DNA of 64,000 nt from Gyrodactylus bullatarudis. Lineage: Eukaryota; Platyhelminthes; Monogenea; Gyrodactylidea; Gyrodactylidae. Location of the stretch: positions 1 to 64,000 of the forward strand of contig SSNU01000249.1 in NCBI GenBank assembly GCA_012064415.1, given 5' to 3'. The notes beneath the pieces were generated by a model. The model did not search any database. It had not been told where the DNA came from and saw only the letters and a list, made by a program, of their open reading frames with translations. Positions 32,511 to 44,284 of the stretch are shown one piece after another (within the stretch, counting starts at the first letter, position 1; every line of letters begins with the position of its first letter). A program made the translations under genes and the position numbers.

Positions 32511-33189
32511 CAGGTAAAGTACCCTGTTCCCTAACCTCTCTGCCCCAAATGAAATTCGTAACCTGTTTATATACCAAAAGGGGGCAGATTTTATAACCAA
32601 TCAAATGGGAAGAAAAGATCAACCTATGAAAATAGAGCACTTTTTTTCTTACACAAGATATCCGAAAATTAAAATTCAACCCTTTATATCAGCTTATAGA
32701 AAATCTACTATAGATGAATCATACATCAGTTAAGAGATAATTTTGCCCTCTTTCCAAAAGTCACTTCTCAATTAGTCTTGTTAGACAAAATAAAAAGTCC
32801 TTTCTGTACTAATTTTTAAAGAACAGTAAATACCACCATTAGATAGGAAATAAAAATTTAAGAATTGTATCAAATTTTCATTTATCTATCTGTAGGATAA
32901 AATCAAAATCGAAATCAAAAGGATTTTTGGTCAGAATGAATTTACTCCACCCTTCTAAACCGATATCAATGTAAGTCAAAGGTTAAGCAAACAATGTGTG
33001 AATATCACAAAACATTGCATCATGGGTATCCTTTAGATCCATCCCTTCTTTCTTCACTATTTTTGTGATTAACATATGGTTTCTTTTTTCCTATCCTCCA
33101 TAGACTATTTATTTTTGGTATGTTTGTTTTTGTAATAACAATACATTTCTCTGTTCAAAACTCAACTCTGATATCATATAAGGACCCCT
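31633..33189. repeat. left arm of giant inverted repeat
   Basis: 1,557 bp, mirrored by 35774-37319 (1,546 bp). Coordinates sum to 68963 across the inner part, and to 68952 beyond a single 11-base duplication. A 107-codon open stretch is conserved identically in both arms. The arm contains 679 bp of transposon end (32511-33189) and about 880 bp of flanking LINE sequence. Confidence 0.9.
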
Positions 33190-36100
33190 TTCTATCTTTC
33201 ATTGAGAAATGCCAATCAGATTAATTTCAATCGAGTAGATTAGCTATAGTTTTTTTCTCAATAGTCTAATGATGAAAGTCTACAAGAACACAGAAACGTA
33301 CTCGATTATTCTTGAGTTTGAAAAATCCTTATTGGGATTTCGCGCATTCTCAAAAAGAAAGGGAATAAGTACTTCTACACTAAAATCCTGGATATCCGAT
33401 AAAAACAAAATCGTCAGGAGCATTGAATATGATTATCAAGATAGATTTGCAAGACTTAAGACTTGTATCGAAAATGATCTACTCATCATAATGAATAAAG
33501 GTAAAATTATCACCAGGCAGGATGTTAAAGATACAGTTATAGATGCAGCGCAGTCCTGCAATATGGAAGGAACCACGGGATCCCAAAGCTTTATCAGTAG
33601 AATATTTAAAGAACTTCGAATCCATCAATATAATGTAAGCTTCATTTTTCATTCATCTACCCAGAATGATATCAGAAGAGATTCGGCAGAGAAAATATTG
33701 ACTTTAATGGATTTAACTGTGGATAAAGATCAAGTCTTTGTTATATCTGAGGATGTATTTTTAGACCAATCTCATTTTCTGATTTGCATCACTATTTCAA
33801 ATTTATCCCAAGATTTCCAGAAAAAGCTATTGTTCTCAAATCGGAAAATGTTTTACCAAAATTTAATTTTTATTAAAGAGAAGATGTCAGCATATTACAA
33901 GACCTTGAGCTTTATTCTTCAGCACAAAAATGTTTGCAACAGACCAATTATTCTTATTGAAAAAAATGATCAAATGCAGGACCTTTTGAAGAGATCAATG
34001 ACTTTGTTGAAGGGTACTAAGGTATTTTCTAATCCTAAATTTTAGCTTATCATATATGAATTAAAAAATGTAAAGAAACCTAAAATTGTCAATACTATAG
34101 ATGAAAATCTTGTCGCAAATAATTCAAGAAGTTGCATCGATTCAAGTCTCAAAAGAATCGGTGAAAATTTTCTGAAGAAAGTCGAAGATATAAATTCAAG
34201 CTTATCGCTTAGAGCACAGAATCTAATATCACAAATTTTAAACCAAGTCGTTAAATTAAGATCAGATGAAAGAATATTTAAATGGATATTAAGGACGTAC
34301 TTTCCCTATAGATTCTGTACGAATTTTTTAAAATTCAACTTAAATAAAGTAAGTTTTTGCATTTCCTAAAAATTATAGTTATCAAATTCCATGTTAAAAA
34401 AATTGAAAATTGTTTCGCTTTTTGAAAATAATATTTTTAGGAGAGATATCATGGAAGCTGCTCATCTTTCATCTCAAGCAATTGCTGATTATGTTAAGAA
34501 GAAGGATAGTTTAAATCAGACATTTCTAGAGAGCCCATCTTCTTCAAGAATAACTATCGAACGAAATCCAATCACCATGAAACTCCAAGAAGAAGTAGAA
34601 AAGTACATATCAGAAGGAAGATACTTCAATTTCAAAGAATTAAAAGATCTTGCTTTAAAGATAGCTAGAGACTTGAGATTCGATAATTTCCGATCATCGA
34701 AAAACTTCCTTAGACGTTTCATGCAGATTAACAACCTAGTTTTACGTAAGCCATGTGGAGAGAAAAAGAGTGCTCCAGTTGCCTCGATTGACAATTTTCG
34801 TAATGACCTAGCTAATCTAACTCAAGGTGATGATGCATCTCAGTTCTGGAACTTCGATGAAGCTGCATGGTTTCTTTATGATTATAAGACACGTGTTGTA
34901 GCAAAGAAAGGTAAATCAAATTTATTAAAAATCACAACTAAAGGGTCTAATGTGAGTGGCTTCAAAAGAAACAAAACAAGGCTGACAGCTGGGTTTTGTT
35001 GCAGCGCAACTGGAGTGAAAAAAACTTTTCATTCTTGGCAAAGCAAGAAATCCCAGATGCTTTGATCAACATCCTGAAATCAGAAGAAAAGTAAAATATG
35101 AGTCGAATGCCAACGCATGGATGACCAGTGAAATTTTCACACGACACCTGATTGCTTGGGATAGAAGTCTTTCCAGAAAAAGACTAATAAGAGATAGAAA
35201 AATTGTGCTATTTCTTGATCAATGCAGGGCTCATAGTTCACACGAACAGCGCCAGCCAAAATAAAGAAATATCAAGGTAAGAGATTTGGCTAATTTCAGT
35301 TAATTTACTTTCCTGCGAACGCAACATCAGTACTGCAACCTATAGATAGTGGTGTTGTCCGAGCTTTCAAGGCCAGATATAATAAGCTCATAGACGAAAA
35401 ACGTAGACTGCAAAATACTCCGGTAGATGATCTATCGAAGAATTATAATCTGGCTGAGGCAATCAATATGGCTGATCAAGTTTGGCAAGAGATGAGAGCA
35501 GAAACAATCGTGAAATGCTGGCAAAAAACCCAATTGATTCAAGGTCACGAAGACATAAGGCTTACTAGCGCAGACAAAAAAAACCTTATTGATGATTTAA
35601 TTAGCATTCTTGAAGTTCTAAACTTGAAAGGTTTTAAAAATCTAATTGAACTGACTCAAGTATGGAAAGACACAAGAATTGGTGAACCTCGTCATAATTC
35701 AAGTGTTTATGAATTTAATGAATAAATTTTTACATCGATTCTTCTTCCACTTATGAAAAATTCAAAAATTTAGAGGGGTCCTTATATGATATCAGAGTTG
35801 AGTTTTGAACAGAGAAATGTATTGTTATTACAAAAACAAACATACCAAAAATAAATAGTCTATGGAGGATAGGAAAAAAGAAACCATATGTTAATCACAA
35901 AAATAGTGAAGAAAGAAGGGATGGATCTAAAGGATACCCATGATGCAATGTTTTGTGATATTCACACATTGTTTGCTTAACCTTTGACTTACATTGATAT
36001 CGGTTTAGAAGGGTGGAGTAAATTCATTCTGACCAAAAATCCTTTTGATTTCGATTTTGATTTTATCCTACAGATAGATAAATGAAAATTTGATACAATT

Positions 36101-36452
36101 CTTAAATTTTTATTTCCTATCTAATGGTGGTATTTACTGTTCTTTAAAAATTAGTACAGAAAGGACTTTTTATTTTGTCTAACAAGACTAATTGAGAAGT
36201 GACTTTTGGAAAGAGGGCAAAATTATCTCTTAACTGATGTATGATTCATCTATAGTAGATTTTCTATAAGCTGATATAAAGGGTTGAATTTTAATTTTCG
36301 GATATCTTGTGTAAGAAAAAAAGTGCTCTATTTTCATAGGTTGATCTTTTCTTCCCATTTGATTGGTTATAAAATCTGCCCCCTTTTGGTATATAAACAG
36401 GTTACGAATTTCATTTGGGGCAGAGAGGTTAGGGAACAGGGTACTTTACCTG
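32511..36452 (+). mobile_element. pogo-like transposon with 679-bp inverted ends
   Basis: Ends CAGGTAAAGTACCCTGTTCC and its inverse, both flanked by TA (32509-32510, 36453-36454). 3,942 bp. The terminal repeats are 32511-33189 and 35774-36452 and match base for base wherever compared. The interior holds one spliced transposase gene. Related ends occur at 16844 and 37320-37431. Confidence 0.85.
33269..35725 (+). CDS. two-module pogo-like transposase, four exons, lightly damaged
   Basis: Predicted exons 33269-34021, 34046-34348, 34379-35276 and 35300-35725, separated by GT-AG introns of 24, 30 and 23 nt. The first two are removed in phase and carry stops if retained. Module 1 (residues 1-352): HTH (SKRKGISTSTLKSWI), CENP-B-like helices, and a DDE-like fold lacking the acids (VFVISEDVF, IILIEKNDQ, LIIYELKN). 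Module 2 (from about 353): HTH (RDIMEAAHLSSQAIADYV), CENP-B-like helices (FKELKDLALKIAR), FWNFDEAAWFLYD (first Asp, 34856), KIVLFLDQCRAHSS (second Asp, 35217), FPANATSVLQPIDSGVV (third Asp, 35345); 35 codons separate the last two, right for pogo. Lesions: one extra A in an A7 run (35018-35024) and TAA near 35262. What else: two separate genes, if the tiny introns are not spliced. Confidence 0.7.
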
Positions 36453-37319
36453 TATATATATCTTCGTCTTTAAAATATACATTAAGAAAATCTGGTATTG
36501 TATATAAATTTGATAATAATAACTTCTTTTCTTTTTTAGTTTATAAATCTGGTTTTAATTTCTTGAGAGAACTCTTTCAAGTTTTTTCTCTTCAAGGAGT
36601 TAGGTAGTTTATCAAAGTGTTTTTTACATCGATCAAAAATAGCTAGATTTTTTACATGTCCTTCAATTCTGTAGCTTTCTCTAAGTCTAGAGATTCTCTG
36701 GGGCCTCAGGGATTTTCTAATAAGTATGAGACTTTTTATATCTCTTCGAATTTTGATAGACTCTGAGGGTTGACCAAGTTTTTTTCTTTATTGGGCAGAT
36801 AATTTGTTTCGAAAAGTTCTTGCGACTCTCTGAAACTTCTTGGACCATTCAATTCTTTCTGGGTTCCAACATCCAGAGCAGAACTCGACAACAGTTCGGG
36901 CCACCATTTTGTATAAGAATACCTTCATAAAGTCATTTTTGATACATTTGTGTATTTGTATACACCTGCTGACAAAAGACTTATAGATTTCCTTATAATG
37001 TTCTGTAAAATCAAGAAAATTATTATATTTAACTCCTAAATCACGAACCGTGAATTTGGGGTTTATTATTTTATCATTAATACATATATTATTGTTAATA
37101 GGAATTGTTGTGAAAGGAGTCATGTAGAATGTTTTACTTTCATTGATGCTAAGCCCCAGAGTTAACAGATCATTAGTAAGGGATTTCAATGATGAGTTTA
37201 TAAAATTTATATCGATAAAATCATCAAAACTGAAAACTATTTTCATATCATCAGCATATTTAAAAATCTTAGCTCCGTCAACATTGATTTTTGAGAATAC
37301 AATATTCAACAGTAGAGGT
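35774..37319. repeat. right arm of giant inverted repeat
   Basis: Mirror of 31633-33189. It contains the right terminal repeat of the pogo-like element (to 36452) and, beyond its TA, the inverted LINE fragment. The outer limit is a sharp junction with a pogo-type end at 37320. Confidence 0.9.
36606..37319 (-). pseudogene. LINE reverse transcriptase fragment, right copy
   Basis: Mirror copy of 31633-32445 without the 11-base duplication, so KYADDMKIVFSFDD through CWNPERIEWSKKFQRVAR and NKLSAQ read in one frame (36788 to the junction). This copy is the less damaged of the two and shows the ancestral frame. Confidence 0.75.
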
Positions 37320-37431
37320 TGATCTTTTCTTCCCATTTGATTGGTTATAAAATCTGCCCCTTTTTGGTACATAAACAGTTTACGAATTTCATTTGGGGCA
37401 GAGAGGTTAGGGAACAGGGTACTTCACCTGT
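37320..37431 (-). repeat. pogo-type terminal fragment
   Basis: Repeats 36340-36452 with a few changes and ends CCTG followed by TA. A second, truncated pogo copy fused to the LINE fragment. Confidence 0.65.
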
Positions 37432-37433
37432 AT

Positions 37434-38398
37434 ATATACTAGTATCAAAATATTTAGTAAATCAACATCAAATTACTCAAAATATGTCTTATGAAGTTAT
37501 TTATTGTTTTGTTAATAATTTTTCATATTCCTTTCTTTTTATTCTTCTCAACTGAATCTTCATAAATATCAAAGTCTTCACTGATCATTAGAATTAAAAA
37601 GATAAAATTTACCAGTCAAAAACTAATTTGTTGAAAGCTGCTTGAAATATCATGTATCTAGAGCCATTGCAAAGACAAAAAAAATAATAATAAACTGCTC
37701 TCCTCATGATATTTTTCAGCCCATAATTAATTACAAAAAAAATCAAATACACAGAATAAAAGGCTGTCTATTGCTGTGGAATCTTCACCATCAGCTTATG
37801 AAAATATTTCTGAAATGAATAAAAACTGAAGTTATTATTATTATCTACAAATTAAAAAAAAGGACATGTAGATTAAATGTAATTCATAATGAACGATTAA
37901 CTGATATAGTGAATGTTTCAGGAAAAGAAACAATATAAATGAAGAGAAAGTAATGAACATATTGTTACAAAATACTATTTATCTTCATAAGGTATAGTGC
38001 CTGACCGTAAATTACAAATGCTTTGATACTAGTTATCATATATGTATCAACTCTTTATCAAAAAGGAAAAAAAAAACTAATTAACAAGATGCATTTATTT
38101 TATTATTATTATATAAACATAGAGTAATAAATATTAAATTTTTATACATATTTTGTGAGAAGATTAATTTCTATCAACTTTTTTATATGAAAATGAAAAT
38201 TGTAAAGCAGAACATATGTGTTGTTCAATAAATTTTTCATTCATTCAATAACCTCAAAAGCCTAACAATTATGACAATGTGATAACTCGACAGACTATGC
38301 AAAAGCCCTCCAACCCTGATCATTATGAGAGCCAATCAGATTTAATTATATTTTTCTATGTTTTTACTACATATATATATGTATATATTTGGCATATA
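37434..38398. other. no gene recognised; PLE-type CCAAT/TATA at the end
   Basis: Mostly featureless. At 38333-38390 CCAATC and a run of TATATA precede the hammerhead relic at 38399, as at other PLE ends. Confidence 0.4.
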
Positions 38399-38437
38399 AG
38401 AGGCTGAAGAGTATGCCTGAAATAAAGCGCTTTCTCA
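38391..38437 (+). ncRNA. family-2 hammerhead relic
   Basis: CTGAAGA and GAAA are intact and GGCATA upstream is fully complementary to TATGCC between the boxes, but helix I no longer pairs. The sequence after it (TCTCGGCATCCTTTTTTATT) is shared with the copies at 3742 and 8380. Confidence 0.55.
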
Positions 38438-38698
38438 AAATTTTCTCGGCATCCTTTTTTATTTATTCAAATGCTCTCACCGTTTGCACTACTGACTGAT
38501 GATATTAAAAGTCATTCATGCACTATATATCTATTCTAATCATTTATTTTATTACTACATATTTTCTAATTCATCACGTTTAATATTGGTCTAAATATAC
38601 AACTGCTTTTAAATTGAAATCAAAATATTTGGAATTATTTCACAATTTGGAAGCTAAACTTCGTAGATTTTAAATATTGATGTATATTAATTTTTCAG

Positions 38699-38983
38699 CA
38701 TAATTATATTAATTATTCTGCATTTCAAATGTTTAAATTACCAAGAAAGTTTTATGCTATAGACCTTTGGGAAAACCTATTAAGCTTCATGAAAAGTGCA
38801 ACTCCTTATGAAAGAAATTTAGTCAGATGCAACCAATACAAACAAATCAATCATCAATTATTCGATTCAAAGATAAAAAGGTTATATATGGAATTGTTGT
38901 GGACGAAATTAGGTGTAGAAGAAAAATATGATCTTTATACTTATGGCCAGATATTACCACAGGTTGCAAGAAAATTAGAGTAA
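38699..38983 (+). CDS. possible terminal exon of an unidentified gene
   Basis: Preceded by a good acceptor (a T-rich run ending in CAG at 38698) and open from there: HNYINYSAFQMFKLPRKFYA, DLWENLLSFMKSATPYERNL, LGVEEKYDLYTYGQILPQVA, stop at 38981-38983. AATAAA occurs near 39104. Amino-acid composition is ordinary for a globular protein. No family recognised; no upstream exon found within 250 bp. A GTAAGC...TTTTAG pair at 38980-39001 does not extend the frame. It could also be a transposon exon. Confidence 0.4.
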   Translation, partial: HNYINYSAFQMFKLPRKFYAIDLWENLLSFMKSATPYERNLVRCNQYKQINHQLFDSKIKRLYMELLWTKLGVEEKYDLYTYGQILPQVARKLE

Positions 38984-39150
38984 GCTATTACAATATTTTA
39001 GAAATTCCATTTAATTATTTTTTATCAATATTAAGGAGAGATAGACCAAAATTAGAGTAAAACGAATGCCTCAAGTTCAATACGGAATTTTTTCATGGTT
39101 ATGAATAAATATATTATAATAATTATATCAGAAATTATATAATTTTGCTA

Positions 39151-40761
39151 CCGGTAAAAGCTCTGTAAAGTGACGAGAGTTGTGTGAATGTGCAAGTTAC
39201 TTATATACCATTTCTACCTCAAAACTCATGGATAATATACCAATAGAGATTGAGTATTTGTCGGCCAATCAGAATTGAGCAAAATTCCTTCTACAAATTT
39301 CCCACGGGTTCAAATACATTTTGCTACCAGAATCTCAAATTTTCAACAGGTTGATGAAATTTTGTAGATGATCTTAATCTTTTCCGCTTCGAATTTTCTG
39401 TTTATCATGTCAGGAAAGGCTGTAGCGAGGGAACTAAAGCAGTAGTTAGTCAGACTTAAATTTAGTTTAGTAGAAAATTTTTCTAAAGACATGGAACAGG
39501 CTGTGCTTATCAATGTATTTTATTTATTCATGTCCAGCACACATTCAACATCTACTGAATTTGTTGAATTCAGCAATAATTTTCAAGTCAAAAAAGCTAC
39601 CTTGTCGAATTAAAAGATTCTCTATTTCATCTAAGGCACAGTTAAGAGTTAAATAAAAAATCTCATGATTTCTCAGTTTTAAATGATTTAGAATTTCTTC
39701 CTCGGTTTTCTAATACAGTTATAGAAGACTCCAAAATATATTAATTTTTAACGTGAAATTTTGAGATTTTCTACCTATAGACAATAAAATACATCTATGA
39801 GTTTCGCAGTGCACTGTACTATTCAATAGAAAATAGTCACGTCACATTCCTCTGCTTTATCTTTTATTAAAAATGATACAAATTGGAAGAATCTTTGAGG
39901 CATCTTTCAATAAAATCATTTAATGAAATAAATTTCAAATAATCACTTAATTCGACAAGGTAGCTTTTTTGACCTGAAAATTATTGCTGAATTTAACACA
40001 CAGTAGATAAGAAAACAATTTAATTAAAAGAGACAAGGATTGACATCAATAAATTCCAGATTTTACTACATTCCCCCCTCTCAAGCTAAATAAATGAATA
40101 AAATACATTGATAAGCACAACCTTTACATGAGATTATTATGCAATACACGAAAACATACAAATAAACAAATGTAGAAAGGTCACGGTCCTTTTTTAGGAG
40201 CACCCAGGAAAATTATTAAATTAAAAATTTCTACTGTATTATTATTTCTAGCATAAAATTTTGAGTAAACTTCGAAATTTTCAAGCTTCTAATCGAAAAT
40301 ATATGGCTAAAATTCGATTTTTAAATCAGTCTCAGATTTCGAATGATTTTAGATGAATAATCAAAAAAATCATTTTTCGTTTTCCTAATCACATACCCAT
40401 CCCCATTATTAGTCATGGTGTTTTCCACTATGTATGTATTAGATAGGTGTGAATACAAAAATGTCAATCAAAACTATCACATTGATGCCATCATTCCTCT
40501 AACAGCCTTAATCTCTTCCAAATTTTTGTTATAAATTGCTTTAAACTTTAATAGGCTCGAGAACAGAAGTCGAATTTTCTGGTAGATAGACGATCTTTAA
40601 ATTATCAAAATATTCATTGTAATATTTTTTGTAAAATACTCATTCGTCTCAATTATAGACTAGCAATAACCAATTAGTAATGAAAAAATTCATATCCAAA
40701 TATGGCGTGGTAGGATTACATTCCATAGAAAGTGTGTGTGACTTTACAGAGCTTCTACCTG
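39151..40761. mobile_element. TA-flanked MITE (CTCTGTAAAGT family) with nested foldback
   Basis: Left end CCGGTAAAAGCTCTGTAAAG, right end CTTTACAGAGCTTCTACCTG, TA on both sides. Same family as 7905-8175. At about 39490-40130 a second foldback lies inside: 39500-39620 is inverted at about 39950-40125 (shared TTCGACAAGGTAGCTTTTTT). Confidence 0.65.
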
Positions 40762-41260
40762 TATTCAATATTACTACCAATCGAAGCAAAAATTAGATCT
40801 ACGCACATTGAGACATTTTAAGCAGGATTTCATATTCTTTCTAACGCATTTTTGATAATTATTAATATTTTTAAATAATCAATCAAAGTGTAATCATCAT
40901 TTCATGGATATTGGTTTCTTATATTTTTAATAATGGTGAATCAAAAAATTTTCTATATTCCTCATGAGACAACTGTTGCAAATAATCGATCCAATTTTTA
41001 GGTAAGCTGAATTTTCAAGTTTTGAAAAATTAAGTGAGATTTAGGATACTTTAACCTCTTTTCTTTTAAGTTAGGTTCTTTTCTTTGGTTACTAGTTGTA
41101 TTTTTATTCTCTTTCACGCGTAGCGTTTATCTAATCTATATAAAGCGCACTTTTAGTGTTAACGTTAAATAACGCTAAACGATAGATTTTTTTCCACATT
41201 ACACAGAGCTGTATAAAATCTGATTTTCTAATCGTTCTCAAAATTAAATTAATCATAAGA
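40762..41260. other. no recognisable feature
   Basis: A+T-rich spacer before the PLE. Confidence 0.35.
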
Positions 41261-41263
41261 AAT

Positions 41264-43736
41264 GGATTTACTTCGAACTCCTCAATGCCACATAACAAAT
41301 TGCTCAGTTATGTCAAACCTCAGTCGCAACTTGAATCTGATCAAATTCCACAATTCTTGCATTGATATGCAAGGATTCAGTCGGCTCCTATGGAACAAGT
41401 AATAAAACAATAAAAATGCACGAAACCAATGAGAATGCCACCAAGCTAACAAATGACTGGATCACTGGCCTCAGAAAATCAATCGAAAAAGATGAAAAAC
41501 ACAAGTCCAAACTCATAAGTGAAATTGACAATCTACCAGAAAACACAATTCAATGACATCTTGCAGAATTGAATCTGGTGGCCAATTTTGAAGGAGACAA
41601 GAGGAGACTCGAAATGAAAAAGTCTGTAGTCAACTCGTATACGGATTCCCTCTTTCTAGACAATCTTGATTCTAATATTTTTAATTTTACTGATTGATCC
41701 CTAGACTTAGAGAGTATTGAGTCTTGGACCGAAGTTTTGAATGCCAAATATCGTCAAACAAGATGTTGAAACAGACATTTGCTTCGAAAGTTTCATCACA
41801 AAGACCGAGATAATCACAGCAAGCTCCGAAAATGACAAAGATCGATTCAATTCCGTAGTCAAAGACACATGAGTTCAATTTAAACAAAGAATCCCAGATG
41901 CTCCTAAATTAAGAAGAGGTCACTACAAAGAGTTTTCGAATTTGCGTAAGAACCCAAAAATACTCCTGTGTCACATCGGCAAAGGTACTGGTATTGCTCA
42001 AGTTGACAAAGCTGACTATATCTCAAAAGGAAAACTCCTTTTATCAGACCGTAGCAGATTTCTTACAATTGATGCTCGTGAAGCGGAAAAACGAATCAAA
42101 GGGTTTACCCAAGTAGTGAACAAGACAATACAGTCACTCGAAGAGAAGGGTATGATCTCCTCCGAAGAATCAAGTACAATGCAAAAAAGAGATGCAGCTA
42201 TCAGTCGTTTATATTTGCTCCCAAAAGTCCACAAGGAGACTGATGATCTCACGTACAGACAAATTTTGGACATGTCAGCGAGCCCACAGCATTTATTTGT
42301 CCAATGGCTAAACGAGAAATCGATGCCCCTGAGAAACGAAGTTTGTCGGTATTCAGTGGTAAGGAAACTTAGAGAGATCAATTTCGAAGATGGGAAGATG
42401 GCCTCGTTTGATGTTGTTTCTCTCTTGACAAATGTCCCAGTCAAAGAAACGGTAAACTTTATTCTGGATAAGATAGCTAAATACCCTTCGCTTTGTAGCA
42501 TTCCTGCGAGCACAGTAAGGAACTTGGTTTTTATGACGGTACAAAACATTGATTTCAAGTTTGGAGGAACCTATTACAAGCAGATCGATGAAGTTGCAAT
42601 GGGAAGTCCAATTGGCCTTCTCTTAGCAGATATGTTTCTTGCCTATTTAGAACAAGGTCCAATGCTACAATTGATCAACAATTCCCGACTGTACATGAGA
42701 TACTTGGATGATACGTTCCTACTACTCAACGTAGATGAAGATGTCGATGAAATTTGTACAAGCTTGAATACCATTCATCCGATTTTGAAGTTCACAAACG
42801 AAATTGAGAAGGAGAACACCCTAAGTTTCCTTGAACTAGAAATTGTGCGAGATGGTTCGAGTGCAAAGACAAAGATAAACAGGAAAATGAATGCTCCCAC
42901 TCAATTCTTGCCCTTTCATAACTTCTCGCCAAAAGAAACCAAGAAAAATGTTGTAAGTAATGCTTTTTCTTCAATAGAGCGACTGGTTTCGACAGAGTAT
43001 GTGAAAGACGAGAGATCAAAACTGAAAAATCTCTTGAAACAAAATGGATATCCGGACAGCTTCATAGAGAAGCATTCCGATCTTAAAGACAATCACAAAG
43101 TCGAAGAGAAAAATGAGAAACCAATCGTCCTGGTCCTTCCATTTAAAGGCGATACAAGCAAAACTATAGTGAACAGCAAGCTAATGAACATCACGAAGCG
43201 AACATTTCCTGGATACAAATTGAAGCTAATCCAACGCACTTCAAAGTTCTTAAATGGTCGTAACAAAGATGTCATCCCAAAACTGAAACAAAGAATTGTG
43301 ATCTACCGATTCACTTGTTCTTGTGGATCAACTTATGTCGGTCAAAAAACTCGATCCCTTAGTGAGAGAGTCAATGAACATTTGAATCCGAAGCACACCA
43401 GTTCAGTTCAAGCTCATATCAGAGAGACAGGCCACACAGCAGATGAATCCAATTTCAAAATCCTCTATCAGGTCAATCCGGGTGAACCTTGCAAAGTGAG
43501 AGCGTCAAATCTCGAAAGCGCGGAGAAACACTTCATTAACAAGCTGAAGCCGTACTTATGCGTGCAAAAGATGATGGTTAGGTTAGGTTTCAAAGGCCGT
43601 GAACTTCATATAAAGAGGAAACAAATTTCGAAGATTTGTGAGGTCCTGAACCCAATCGGCAAACCAATAATTAGTTCTACACAGATTGAAACTAGGGATG
43701 AACCTGAAAACAACGAGAAGTTGACAAATGTCAATA
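41264..43736 (+). pseudogene. Penelope-like element, longest copy (RT + GIY-YIG)
   Basis: The N-terminal region from about ATG 41264 has three stops and a frameshift; VLSLGPKF and IPDAPKLRRGHYKEF are readable. From 41942 the frame is open to beyond 43736. RT: LYLLPKVHKE, SFDVVSLLTNVPVKET (motif A), EVAMGSPIGLLLADMFLAYL (motif B, with Glu before VAMGSP where Gly is expected), MRYLDDTFLLL (catalytic DD), then FLELEIVRDG and PTQFLPFHNFSP. GIY-YIG endonuclease at about residues 455-530 of the open part: IVIYRFTCSCGSTYVGQKTR, LSERVNEHL, VQAHIRETGHTADESNF. The end (RDEPENNEKLTNVNTG) is cut by an element starting CAGGTATACCCC at 43737, so the tail is lost. A recent but probably dead copy. Confidence 0.88.
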
Positions 43737-44280
43737 CAGGTATACCCCAGAGATGGATGTGGAAAATTAACCCCCTTCCTCTCTACACCCAAAATAAATA
43801 TACATTTTTGTATCATTAAATAGACTCAGCAAGAGTTTTGAATCTCAAAAATTAGTTTTTCTCGACTTTTACACCATTGTAAAGATCGTTTTCTTTAGAT
43901 CAGAACCATATAATCTACTATATATCTTATACTCAAATTAATCTATCTAGATCGAGTTAAAGTTTCTCATAAATTTATGCAAAATTATATTAAAATCTTT
44001 TACTCTCTTTTTTTCAAACATCCTAGATGTGAAAAGGGCTTGCTCTACCTCCAAAGCAAAGAAATGAATCATCATCATTTATAAGGGTGCTAAATTCAAT
44101 GCCAGATGGGAGAAGTCATCGGATAAATTTGAACTTAGGTGTCATTCAAACAAAATTAAATTTCCGAAACATGAATTATTTATGACCCAAATTTAGGGTC
44201 CAATATACGGTATATTCTAAAATGAGCCAATCAATTTCATCTTTTTTGATTTAAATTGAGATCCTGTGCAATGAAATTTC
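43737..44280. other. truncated pogo-type end, then nothing recognised
   Basis: TA then CAGGTATACCCC begins here and interrupts the PLE. No matching right end was found; the open reading to 43819 is accidental read-through. Confidence 0.4.
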
Positions 44281-44284
44281 CATC

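Noticed and set aside
34516..34794. Minus-strand 92-codon frame
   Set aside because: Shadow of the transposase exon on the plus strand.
36284..36607. 107-codon frames identical at 32356-32679 (minus) and 36284-36607 (plus)
   Set aside because: They lie inside the non-coding arms of the inverted repeat across the transposon end; identity is due to the repeat, not to protein conservation.
38980..39001. Possible 22-nt intron after the exon at 38699
   Set aside because: Splicing it gives a stop after three codons and no gain of frame.
42016..42558. Minus-strand 180-codon frame
   Set aside because: Shadow of the PLE reverse transcriptase, no motif of its own.
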